Of a DNA stretch of 64,000 nucleotides, positions 33,970-44,900 are shown one piece after another. Below the pieces are notes generated by a model. That model ran no database searches and was not told the DNA's origin. It worked only from the letters and a program-made list of their open reading frames with translations. The DNA lies in assembly GCA_949592205.1 (NCBI GenBank), contig CATIUR010000012.1, positions 4,116,501 to 4,180,500 of the forward strand, read 5' to 3'. The stretch comes from Helichrysum umbraculigerum (taxonomy: Eukaryota; Streptophyta; Magnoliopsida; Asterales; Asteraceae). Made by a program: the position numbers and the translations under genes. Positions within the stretch are counted from its first letter, which is position 1, and each line of letters starts with the position of its first letter.

Positions 33970-35422
33970 GTAATCACAGCACAAGAAATGCAATGAACGA
34001 CCACTATATGCGTCGTTTTACAACTTGTATTGATAAAACCAAAGTTTACATCAAAATATTGTTTACATTAGCTCGGTTTAAAATTGGGAGATTTACATAC
34101 ATAATTAATTTATACAAAATATAATAATGCAGCTAAATCTCTGAATGTTTGTATGCTGACACGAGCTAAAGTTTCCTGATCGGGCAGTCCAACCTACTGC
34201 TGAGTACCTGTGATACATGCTAAAATGGGTCAGCGAAAATGCTGGTGAGCTCACAGATTTGTATGTCAAAACATATTGTATGAACCGCAAGATTTAATTG
34301 AATTTAAGTTGCAATAAAGCAAAATATAAGTTATACAGCCATGAGCACATAGTCTGAACTTAACTTGAGTGTCAGGTCCACATTTAAGGAATTCCGATCG
34401 AGGTGCCTCCTACGAGTGCCTAATCTACACTCGTCTACCCAAATGCTAATACGTTCGTTTGACCAGTTAGTGCTTGCTAACCCGGACGAGGATTGTCAAT
34501 CCTATATGATATCATATACTAACATTCACGCTACAGATGTATTACCAAACTATGTTTGTGGAGGGCTTTAAATTGATTAGTGAAAACAACTCATGTAGTA
34601 TTTGATTTGATTGTACTTGCGTTCAAATGTAAATAAAACGAGCATTGATATCACACCCCTGAGTAAAACAGTAAAATAGGGGCTATGAGACTCACATGAG
34701 TCTTGAGAGTTTAACTTAATAAACTTGATTTGATTTGCCGAGTAGTGATGTCCGAAGACTTGTAACCTGAGGGTGTCCACGACACGCGATGGTTATTAAC
34801 ACAAGTAGGTATCTATAAAGACTACCTTTGTAGTTGTTCGTCCAACTAGAATGTCCAAATTACTACGATTTGGTTGATTAACTTGTCCAAATGACTACAA
34901 TTTGTTTGATTTTATTGAGTATTTGAAAACGTGTACGGCCCGTTGGTGATTGTTTGTAATAATAATCTCAATATTATCATTATGATTTCGAAGTGTTATA
35001 CTTAAAAGTATGTTCCAATGTGTCTTAGAAGTTGTATCGTATAAAGGTTTGAGGTTATACAAGTTCGACACTTAGTATAAAAATAGTTTGTAAACTTTCT
35101 GTTTTTAGCGTCACTTATAGCGACACTAGGGGTTTAGGCGGCACTCAAGAAGTGTCGCATAAAATGGTAAATTCTGTATTAGTAGCGTCACTTAGAGAAG
35201 TGACGCATAAGGGGCGACACTTAGGCAAGTGTCGGGTATGAGTGTCGGTGTAAGTGTCGGTAGATTGCAAATCGATTTCGAGGCAACACTTAAGCAAGTG
35301 TCGGGTTCAAGTGGCAGGTATTGAAATTGCGTCACTTAGGCAGTGACGCAAAAAGAGGGTTTTTAGCGGCACTTAGGCAAGTGACGCAAAATTAGGGCTT
35401 TTGACGACCCTTAAAGCGTCAC
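33970..35422 (-). repeat. LTR G, right part (cut by element A)
   Basis: It continues LTR G after the F insertion. Landmarks shared with LTR C include GTGAGCTCACAG, TGAACCGCAAGATTTAA, GCCATGAGCACATAGT, GAGGTGCCTCC, GGGGCTATGAGACTCAC and GTACGGCCCGTTGGTGA. It ends abruptly inside its stem-loop array at the start of A; the remainder is expected beyond A, outside the window. Whether it was a solo LTR cannot be told. Confidence 0.75.
35138..35387. repeat. 21-22-nt hairpin array in LTR G
   Basis: Units at 35138, 35185, 35214, 35283, 35329 and 35366, of the form GCGTCACTT...AAGTGACGC or GCGACACTT...AAGTGTCG. The fourth pair switches between T-A and A-T with both partners changing. The array stands where C and F have their 22-nt arrays. 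Confidence 0.85.
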
Positions 35423-36470
35423 TGTTGAGTCACTGGTTACTGACCATGATAAGTCACTGGTCGCTGACCAACTCAATAATATACAACTCGATGAAGAAAT
35501 GATCTATGTCAAAGCTGCTGTTTCTGAAGACTAGTACTCACTGGTCGCCACTCATTCTACTTCTGGATTTATCATGCTGAGGAAGATTAAAACTCAACTT
35601 TGTGTGTCGCTGGTACAAGCAGCGAGAGTTTTGTATCTTCAAATGAATAAAGGCAAAAGTCACTGCCGGAATAACAGCTAGTCACTGAAGAACAATATTT
35701 CAAGTCATTCTACAAGAGCATGCTAGCTCGCAGTGAGTGATGAGAGTTACTGCATCTTTAGTGACTATTCAATAAAGCTTCTTTAAACTACAAGTACAAA
35801 AGCACTGTACTTATATGCATCAGCAAGAGTTTCCCGTACTTGAAGAATGTCTGAAGGATAACGTGGCGGCAAGTGATTGGTTTTAAAGTAGAGAGATATT
35901 TGCAATAACATAATTGAGACCCACAGAATGTCGGTTCATCAGAGATCAAGCCAATCAAGCAGCGACACGTGTCATTCCAAGATCCTATTTTATAGGAGAT
36001 ATTTTAGGAACTCTTGTAGTATATATAGTTCAGCATATTGTACTTTAGAGGCTAGTTGTCATACGTATTATTCACTTGTGTGTCAGTGAATATAGTTTGT
36101 CTAAGTACGTATTGTCACTCAGTGAGAAAATCAGTTAGCGTGTTTGTCCACTACAGTTTATCTCGTTTGTAATAGTTAGCTAGAGAGTACTTGATTTGAA
36201 TTAGCTTTGGCTAATTCATTCCGCAATCAATACTCAGTGAGTTCTATGATCAATAAAATTCATAGTTTAGCTATTTATTGCGTATTCTACCTTGATACTG
36301 TCATATCTATTTGTTACATACTCTGTTTGTGTTAAAACAATTAAAAACTGGTTAAGTAACTTGAATAAAATCAGAAAAAGTTTTTAATTGTATTTAACCC
36401 CCCTTTCTACAATTAAACTTTACTTATTGAGATTCCATATCACTAAGCAATAGTGATTACAGGACTATCA
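35423..36470 (+). repeat. 5' LTR of element A
   Basis: TGTTGAGTCACTGG...GGACTATCA. The first 50 bases hold the repeat GTCACTGGTCGCTGACCA in two copies, the 3' part of which folds as TGGTC-GCT-GACCA. A TATATATAG at 36020-36028 is the likely TATA box. It matches LTRs B clearly but with many differences. Confidence 0.9.
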
Positions 36471-36472
36471 AT

Positions 36473-36484
36473 TGGTATCAGAGC
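36473..36484 (+). other. Primer binding site of element A
   Basis: TGGTATCAGAGC, two bases after the LTR; matches initiator tRNA-Met. Confidence 0.9.
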
Positions 36485-36517
36485 AGAGTTGGTTTAAATT
36501 AATTAACCAGATCTGCA

Positions 36518-38838
36518 ATGGAATCAGTAAAGTACAGCTATGTCGACTCTGAGTATCAAAAGGGAAATGGTTCTACTACCAAACCTCCTGTGTTTGATCC
36601 CTCTAGGATTGAAACCTGGATGTCCCGGATGATGATGTTTCTTGATCTTATTGATGATCGTCTTTGCAATATCATAACCAATGGTCCATATATTCCAACC
36701 ACTATTATTCCTGCTATTGTAGCTACTGCTACCACTCCTGCAATACCAGAAATGGTTATGCCTAAGAGAGAGGAACAGTGGACGGATGAGGATAGACGAT
36801 TGGTTAGATTAGATAAACAAGCTAAAATCTACATTGGCATGTCACTTCCTGAAGAAGTGTTTGAATCAATCAGGCTTTGCAAAACTGGAAAAGATATGTG
36901 GGATACCCTTAGGAATATATATATTGGAACTCCTGATATTATTCGCTGCAGGGAAGTAAATCTCACTCACCAGTATGAGCTGTTCGCAATGGAACCCAAC
37001 GAGTCACTATCTTACACTTATACCAGATATCAATCGCTGATGAACAAAATAGAGAATGCTGGTATATGAAAGGAGCAGCGATTTGTTGTTGAAAAGTTCT
37101 TGGAATTATTGCCAAGAAAAGTTTGGGGAACCATTGCTACTTGTACAAGACAGAGGAATGATTATACAAATCTTAATCTTACTCAATTCTATGGTATCTT
37201 TCTCAACTGGGAGCAGTCCAAAAAGCAAGCTGATCAAAGTAAGCACATTCGTGCAACACTTGGAAGTCAAAAAGTATCGAATGCCCTTGTAGCTGAGCTT
37301 GAAGAAATTGATCAGAGGCAGAAATCAAAAGTTTCTAAGCAAAGCTCAAAGTCGCTGATAGCTGGTGAAGAAGGTGAAGGAGCTGAAGAGCAGTCGGAGT
37401 ATGAATATGATGAGGGTCTAGAAAAGCTGTAAAGAGACATGGCAATGATGGTTGCAAATTTCAGAAGGAACACCAGATCAAAAAGATTCACTGGTGCTCC
37501 ATCATCTGACAATTTCAAATCAAAAGGTGAATGCTACAAGTGTAGTAAACCTGGTTACTTTGCAGCTGATGATCAAAGTCAGTCAACCAAGTCCCTGAAC
37601 CAGTGCCAGATTTCAGAAATGACAAGTACAACAAGTACAAGGCAAAGTACAAAAAGCTGAAGGCAATGTCTAAATCTGGAAAGAAGAAGGGAAAAGGTTT
37701 TATCGCTGAAGAGGGTTCATTCAGTGACTCTGACTCCTCATCATCTGATGAAGAAGAAGCAATGATTTGTTTAGATAAGGAGTACTGTCTGATGGCTGAT
37801 GACGCTGAATTTCTTGAAGATATCAAAGAAGTCACTCTTAAGTGTTCAACATCTGAATGGGATCCTGAAACTCTTTACAAGGTACATTGTTTCAAATCAT
37901 CCTCAGTTTCTGAAAAAGAGAATGTTTCTGAGTCTCGGATAGTTGACTTATCAAATGCTCATGACATTCAGAAAAAACAGAGAAATGAGATCAGTGACTT
38001 AAAAACCAAACTAACTGATCAAAGTGAAAATGTGTCAAAACTTAAAAGGTTAAAGCTAGATCTTGATGCACAAACTTATGCTAATCAAGTATGTGTTCAG
38101 GAGAAAGTAAAATTTGAAACATAATTTCTACAACTTAAAAAGGTCATGGAATTTTGGTGTAAGTCTAACAACAATGTAAATCAGTGTGTTAATAACCAAA
38201 TTCCAAAACAAGCTAAAGCTATTTTGGGAGGAGATTTTGGCTATGCTGCATCACTCGCTGACTCAACGAAAGTTGATCCTGTCTTTGAACCTAAGGGTAA
38301 TTTTTCAGAAGCTGTTTTTGAACCTATATCAGTCTTTAGTGAGCCAAGACCAAACTATTTCACTAAAATAAAATTGGTCACTGATGATTCTGATATGACA
38401 GAAGGTAGTGATGAGATAAATGTTTTGGAAACTGTCAAATCATTAGTAACTTCACATCCCATCAAAACCATCTCTGATAATCAAGTAATTATCAGAAACT
38501 TCACTGACACTGTATCAGTCACTGAGAAAACTTCTATCAGTGATCTTAAGTCAAAGATGTAGGAAGTAAAAATCAGCAAGAGAAGTTGTTTGACTAAGTC
38601 AGATCAGCAACTTAAAACAAGAAAAGTCAAAAAGGCCAGTTATTTAAACAAAAAGTGTTATAAATGTGGTGAAAGACATCACTTGTCATATGAATGCTCA
38701 GCTCTACCTATTTCAAAACATCAAATCATCAGTGAGCATTCAGATATGATTTATGCAAATCAGTGGAAGCCAAAACCAAGGCTTAGCCACTATGAACCTA
38801 CTTCTGGTTGGGATCACCAGTTAAACGTAAATAAATAA
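36518..38838 (+). pseudogene. Gag of element A (copia UBN2-like), degraded
   Basis: By comparison with B, this gag of about 770 codons carries stops at 37067 (TGA), 37430 (TAA), 38122 (CAA-to-TAA) and 38560 (CAA-to-TAG), plus a 4-base loss near 37570. That loss removes the last cysteine of the first zinc knuckle, whose histidine is already Tyr (CYKCSKPGYFAAD). The N-terminal part (36518 to about 37300) is the copia-type gag region (WMSRMMMFLDLIDDRL, VFESIRLCKTGKDMWDTL, LLPRKVWGTIATCTRQRN). A second CCHC knuckle, CYKCGERHHLSYEC, is intact near the end. The stretch between is acidic and Lys-rich. Confidence 0.88.
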
Positions 38839-39078
38839 ATAGATTCTTTGAATTTATTTATTTATTTTTTATCTTTTACAAATTGCTTTGAATAAACTAA
38901 CTTTATGGTTTATAACATTAGAAGGATATATTCACTGATCAACTGACTTTCACTGATACAATCAGCAAGTTCAGTAATTAGTTAGTTATGTTCATCTTCT
39001 ATTATAACTCGTAAAGTTACTTGAATATCTCTTATGTCTATAAGTCTGATTAATATCATTTTTCTATGATATAATTAG

Positions 39079-39115
39079 CTGATCTGGTCAGTATTCTAAG
39101 TTGTGGCTTGATTAA
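39079..39115 (+). other. Conserved hairpin 1 of element A (loop GTATTCTAAGTTG)
   Basis: Arms CTGATCTGGTCA and TGGCTTGATTAA enclose the 13-base loop. The inner four pairs hold (one G-T wobble). The equivalent in B is 56259-56295. Confidence 0.7.
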
Positions 39116-39247
39116 TGAGTTGTACCATTAGAAACATAATATTCATCTTACCTTGGACATAAGATTCATTCATTTTTTTTAATAAAAAATATATCTATCA
39201 AAATTTGACAAATAATGGTCCTTATTAAAACTGAACCTAAGTCTAAA

Positions 39248-39282
39248 TGATTTAATCAGTATTCTAAGTTGTGATTAAATCA
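39248..39282 (+). other. Conserved hairpin 2 of element A (loop GTATTCTAAGTTG)
   Basis: Perfect 11-bp arms TGATTTAATCA and TGATTAAATCA around the same 13-base loop as hairpin 1. The equivalent in B is 56447-56481. Confidence 0.85.
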
Positions 39283-39774
39283 GGAAAATAAAGGTTCAGC
39301 TAGATAAACCACTGCAATTGTCACGTTATGATATTTATATTTCCTTTCGGTGGTAAACCAAGAATTTGGTTATGTATTCTCAGGGACTTTCTGTAACACC
39401 CCCAAATTTTGATGATTTGCGGAAGCTTGATTTAGGTGTTACTAATCAATAACAAAGCACAAAGATATATAGTAAACGACTCTATATGCGTCGTTTTAAC
39501 AAAATATATTGATAACTGAAATGTTTACAACATTTATAGCTTTACATAGCTCGAGTTTAAATAAATGAGATTTCAGTACATAAGTACTTGTACAAAATAT
39601 ACTAATGCAAGAAAATCTCAATCGTCTGTATGCTGACTCGAGCTAAATCCTGAAGCAGAAACATCCTACTGCTGGGTACCTGCGATATATGCTAAAAGGT
39701 CAGCTATAAAGCTGGTGAGCTCACAGGTTTGAAATCAAGTAATATTGTATGAACCGCAAGATTTAAAAAAAATG

Positions 39775-39841
39775 AATTGCATCCAGCAATTAAATAATGA
39801 ATTGCATCCAGCAATTAAATAATGAATTGCATCCAGCAATT
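39775..39841. repeat. Three 25-bp repeats with hairpin AATTGC-ATCCA-GCAATT
   Basis: Units at 39775, 39800 and 39825, exactly 25 bp apart; each has 6-bp arms and a 5-base loop. Second copy of the set at 47910-47976 in the other LTR. Confidence 0.92.
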
Positions 39842-40539
39842 TAATGATAATCATCGTGTATACAGCCATGAGCACATAGTTGAGCTTAACTCGAGGGCCG
39901 GGTCCCCTATAGAGAATTCCGGGCGAGGTGCCTCCACGAATGCCTAATCCACATTCGTCTTCCCAAATATTAGTACGTCCGTTTACCCGGTTAGTGCTTG
40001 CTAACCCGAACGAGGAGGGTCAATCCTATATGGTACCATATACTAATATTCACGCTACAACGTATTAACAACTATGCTGACGGAGGACTTTAAATGATTA
40101 GTTTCAAAAAAACTCATGTAGTATATGAAAAGTTGGTACTTGCGTTCACATGTTAAAAGTTGAGCAGTATATCACACCCCTGAGTAAAACAGTAAAAGAG
40201 GGGCTATGAGACTCACCTGAGTCGTTGAGTTTATGAAAATAAACTGAGGATGATTAGCCGAGAATCGAAGTCCAAAGACTTGTAACCTGAGGGTGTCCAT
40301 GACACGCGATGGTTATAATATGCGAAGGTATCTAATAAGACTACCTTGTAGTTGTTCGTCCAACTATAATGTCCAAATCTCCACTATTTGGTTGATAAGT
40401 TTAAGTATTTGAAAAGTGTACGGCCCGTTGGTGACGGATTTGTAATAATAATCTCAACTATTATTATTTTGATTTCGTGGCGTTTTACTTGAAAAATGTG
40501 TTTTGATTGTGTTTTAGAAGCCGTTACGAAATCTAAGTA

Positions 40540-40640
40540 CGGGGGTCCGGGGGCAGCGCCCCTGGTAGCGGGGTCCAAGGGGCGGCAGCCCCTGGCGGGG
40601 TCCAAGGGGCAGAGCCCCTGGCTGGGGTCGAGCTGCCAGG
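40540..40640. repeat. GC-rich GGGGC-N-GCCCC palindrome cluster in LTR C
   Basis: Three GGGGC-type palindromes (GGGGGCAGCGCCCCTGG, GGGGCGGCAGCCCC, GGGGCAGAGCCCC) separated by GGGGTCCAA-type links, a GC island in an AT-rich LTR. Repeated at 48675-48775. Confidence 0.85.
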
Positions 40641-40809
40641 TCAGCTTGGAAAATTTTTATTTCTACTATATTGCTTGACGAAAAACGCATCTGGATCTGA
40701 ATTTGGGTAAAATCGAGTGATAAATTTCGAGTCTCGACACTTAGTAAAAAATCTGTGTTTTTGAGGTTCTGGTTTGTGCGACGTAGGGTGCGACGTCGCA
40801 GGTAGGATT

Positions 40810-41060
40810 GCGACGTTGAGCATGACGTCGCTAAAGACGACGTTTCGCAATTTAATGCGACGTAGGGTGCTGCGTCGCTAATGCGACGTAGGTGATTTCT
40901 GCGACGTAGGGGCTTGCGTCGCTAAGTGCGACGTGGCGAGGTATTGGCGACGTTAAGGCTGACGTCGCTATATGCGACGTCGCAATTTAATGCGACGTTG
41001 TGACTGACGTCGCACTATGCGACGTCACGAGGGGTATTGCGACGTAGAAGCTGACGTCGC
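40810..41060. repeat. 22-nt CpG hairpin array in LTR C, left copy
   Basis: Six units of exactly 22 nt, GCGACGT-N8-RCGTCGC, at 40810, 40857, 40901, 40947, 40992 and 41039 (period 44-47). Loops differ between units. Where the right arm begins GCGTCGC the pair is a T-G wobble; elsewhere it is Watson-Crick. Additional half-sites extend the cluster to 40778-41097. Copy at 48945-49195. Confidence 0.93.
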
Positions 41061-41974
41061 ATAAACTCTGGGCCAAATGCGACGTAGCGGTCTGTTGGCC
41101 GGAAAATGTGTCGAAAACGAGTTTTTCGGTTTCCGTTCGGTCCAAAACTTTTACCCAACCCTTATTTGAACATTATAAGTCGATACAAACCGCAAACAAG
41201 TAAAAACACTTAAAAACGAGAGGTGTCGGAAACTTACAAATCGCCGAAATGAAATTTCGGAAAGATAGAAAGATAGATCGTGTCGCGGTGGTCGTGAATC
41301 TCTAAAAATCTTGAAGATCCGAAGTCGTTTGATATGTTTATTTTGCGTTTTTGTGAGATTTTTGAAGGTGGGGGTGGTTGGTGGAGTTGAGAGAAAAGAA
41401 AGGAGAAAGAGAAAGAGAGATGAGAAAGTGAGAAAAAGAGAGTGGGAAATGGGAGGTTATCCTCCCATTTTTCGCCCCGCGTTCCCGCTCCGTGCGGTGT
41501 TCGTTTGCTCCGTCGTTTCAACGTTAATTAATTATTTTACGTTTTAATTATAAGTTTTAGATTACGAATTTTTACGCGATAGTTTGTTTAATTATTTTAC
41601 TAATCACTTTATTTTGAGTTATAAGTTGTAATTTATTTTATTTGGTTTGCGCGTTTTACGTTTTAAATTATGTAATTCCTGATTGTACGATACGAAATAT
41701 TATAATAATAATATTTTTGACATAAACCGTTATTTAATAAAATTTTGTCACCAACGTCCATATAAAATAGAATCGAAATACATCCGATTTAAATTGCGTA
41801 CGATTTAATCAAATCGCATTTTCGTATATATTCAACAATATATAAAATTCGATACATTAATTAGCCTAACAAGGAACTAATTACATGTATTAACATATGA
41901 TTAGGCACTAATTACTAGTCCTAATTTGGCGGGTGTTACATTCTCCCCCTGTTAGAAGAATTTCGTCCCGAAAT

Positions 41975-44900
41975 TTAGCTCGAGGTCGTGTTCGATGTAG
42001 AATCAGTGAAAAGTTGAGGATATTTGAGTCGCATTTGGTCTTCCCGTTCCCAGGTGAATTCCGGACCACGCCGCGAATTCCATCTGACCTTGACGATGGA
42101 AATACGACTTTGTTTCAGTTGTTTGACCTCACGGTCCATAATTTCAGCGGGTTCCTCAACGAAATGAAGTTTATCGTCAACACGAATTTCATCTAATGGA
42201 ATGATAAGTGTCTCATCAGACAGACACTTCTTCAGATTTGAAATATGAAAAGTAGGGTGCACGCTGCTAAGTTCGGATGGCAGCTGCAATCGATAAGCTA
42301 CAGGACCAATCCTTTCGAGGATCTCAAAAGGCCCGATGTATCTGGGATTTAACTTCCCGCGTTTGCCAAAACGGATGACGCCTTTCCAGGGCAATACTTT
42401 TAAGAGAACTCGATCCCCAACTTGGAACTCGAGTGGTTTGCGTCTCACGTCAGCATAACTTTTCTGACGATCACGTGCGGCTTTGAGTCTGTTTTGGATT
42501 TCCACAATTTTCTCAGTGGTGGCGTGAATGAGTTCAGGACCAGTGAGCTGACTATCTCCCACTTCAGTCCAACAGATCGGTGATCGGCACTTACGACCGT
42601 ACAGTGCCTCAAAAGGTGCAACCTTAATGCTGGCGTGATAACTGTTATTGTACGAAAATTCGCACAACGGTAGATGTTTTTCCCAGTTTGTACCGAAATC
42701 AACTACGCAAGCGCGTAGCATATCTTCCAAGGTTTGAATGGTTCGTTCACTTTGGCCGTCGGTTTGAGGATGATACGCGGTACTCATATCGAGACGGGTA
42801 CCCAAAGATTTTTGAAGTGATTGCCAAAAGTGAGAGGTGAAACGGGCATCCCTATCGGAGATGATCGAGATTGGAACACCGTGATGAGAAATGATTTCCT
42901 TGATGTAGATTTGTGTGAGGCGTTCCATTTTATCGTTTTCTTTGATTGCCAGAAAATGAGCAGATTTGGTGAGACGATCGACGATCACCCAAATGGTATC
43001 GCAACCGTTCGACGACTTGGGTAGTTTGGTTATGAAATCCATGGCAATTTGTTCCCATTTCCATTCAGGGATTTCAGGTTGCTGGAGTAAACCAGGCGGT
43101 TTCTGATGTTCGGTTTTGACTTTCGAGCAAGTAAGACACTTGCTGACATAAGTGGCGATTTCGGCTTTCATGTTTGGCCACCAGTAGAATTCCTTGATGC
43201 CGTGGTACATCTTATCGGATCCGGGATGAATAGAATATTTAGACTTGTGAGCTTCGTCCATCACCAAGCCTCTTAGGTTCCCAAAACTGGGCAACCAGAT
43301 TCGGTTTGAGAAATACCTAATCCCGTTAGGTCTGATTTCGAATTGTTTGTCAATGCCCCGCAAGGCTTCATTTTTGATGTTTTCGGATTTCAGGGCTTCG
43401 ATCTGAGCGGTATGAATTTGAATGGTAAGATCGTTGTGAATGGTCATACTGAGGGCTCGGACTCGAAGTGGTTTAGGTCGTTCCTTTCGACTGAGGGCAT
43501 CAGCTACAACATTAGCCTTCCCTGGATGGTACTTGATCTCGCAATCGTAATCGGTAAGCAACTCGACCCATCGACGTTGCCTCATATTGAGATCCTTCTG
43601 ATCGAAGATATGTTGGAGACTTTTGTGATCTGTAAAGATAGTGCACTTAGTGCCGTAGAGATAATGTCTCCAGATTTTGAGAGCAAAAACGACAGCTCCA
43701 AGTTCGAGATCGTGAGTGGTGTAGTTCTTTTCGTGAATTTTCAGCTTTCGTGAGGCATAAGCAATGACTTTATCTCGTTGCATCAACACGCAACCAAGAC
43801 CTTGGTGAGAAGCATCGCAGTATACCACGAAGTCATCGGTGCCTTCGGGTAAGGATAGGATCGGAGCACTGCAAAGCTTTTGTTTCAGAAGTTGAAATGC
43901 TGACTCTTGTTTCTCGGTCCAATCGAACCTTTTATCCTTCTGAGTCAGTACCGTGAGTGGTTGAGCTATTTTAGAGAAATTTTCGATAAATCGCCGATAG
44001 TACCCAGCAAGACCCAAGAATTGTCGTACTTCAGTTGCAGAGGTGGGTGCTTGCCAGTCTTTGATAGCCTCGATTTTTGATGGGTCCACGTGAATTCCCT
44101 GACTGTCGATCACGTGACCAAGAAATTGAACGGTTTGGATCCAGAACTCACACTTAGAGAATTTAGCATAAAGCTCCTCGTGTCTAAGTAGTTCAAGGAT
44201 GGTTCTGAGGTGTTGCGCATGTTCTTGCTCGTTGCGCGAGTAAATGAGTATGTCATCGATAAAGACAATGACAAACTTATCGAGGTAAGGTTTGCACACC
44301 CGGTTCATGAGGTCCATGAATACAGCCGGTGCGTTGGTTAGACCAAAGGGCATCACTTGGAATTCGTAGTGCCCGTAACGAGTTCTGAAAGCAGTTTTTG
44401 GAATATCGGTGTCGCGAACTCGTAACTGATGATAACCTGATCGCAGATCGATTTTTGAGTAGAAACTTGAACCCTGAAGTTGGTCGAATAGATCATCAAT
44501 GCGAGGAAGTGGATAACGGTTCTTGATGGTCAATTTATTCAATTCTCGATAGTCGATGCACATTCGGAATGAACCGTCCTTCTTTTTGACAAATAAGACC
44601 GGAGCTCCCCAAGGTGAAGAACTCGGTCTAATGAATCCTCGATCCAGCAGTTCCTGTAACTGAGAGGACAACTCCTGAAGTTCGGATGGGGCTAAACGGT
44701 ATGGTGCGCGGGCCACCGGTGCGGCACCCGGCACGAGATCGATTGAGAACTCAACCTGTCTAGACGGAGGTAGACCAGGTAGTTCTTCCGGAAAGACTTC
44801 GGGAAAGTCTCTAACAATCGGCACATCCTCAAGTCGTTTCTCCTCCGACTTCTTCTCGGTGATGTGTGCGAGTATGGCAGTGTAACCCTTTCTCAGAAAT

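Larger units (their letters stand above)
39392..41940 (-). repeat. 3' LTR of element C
   Basis: TGTAACACCC...GGGTGTTACA, 2,549 bp. It contains the 25-bp triplicate (39775-39841), the GGGGC palindromes (40540-40640) and the 22-nt hairpin array (40810-41060). A purine-rich tract at 41389-41455 is pyrimidine-rich on the sense strand, like a leader. Confidence 0.97.

Noticed and set aside
41234..41547. Overlapping ORFs on both strands in LTR C (also at 49369-49682)
   Set aside because: Low-complexity Ser/Phe or Lys/Arg translations of a purine/pyrimidine tract; likely leader sequence.
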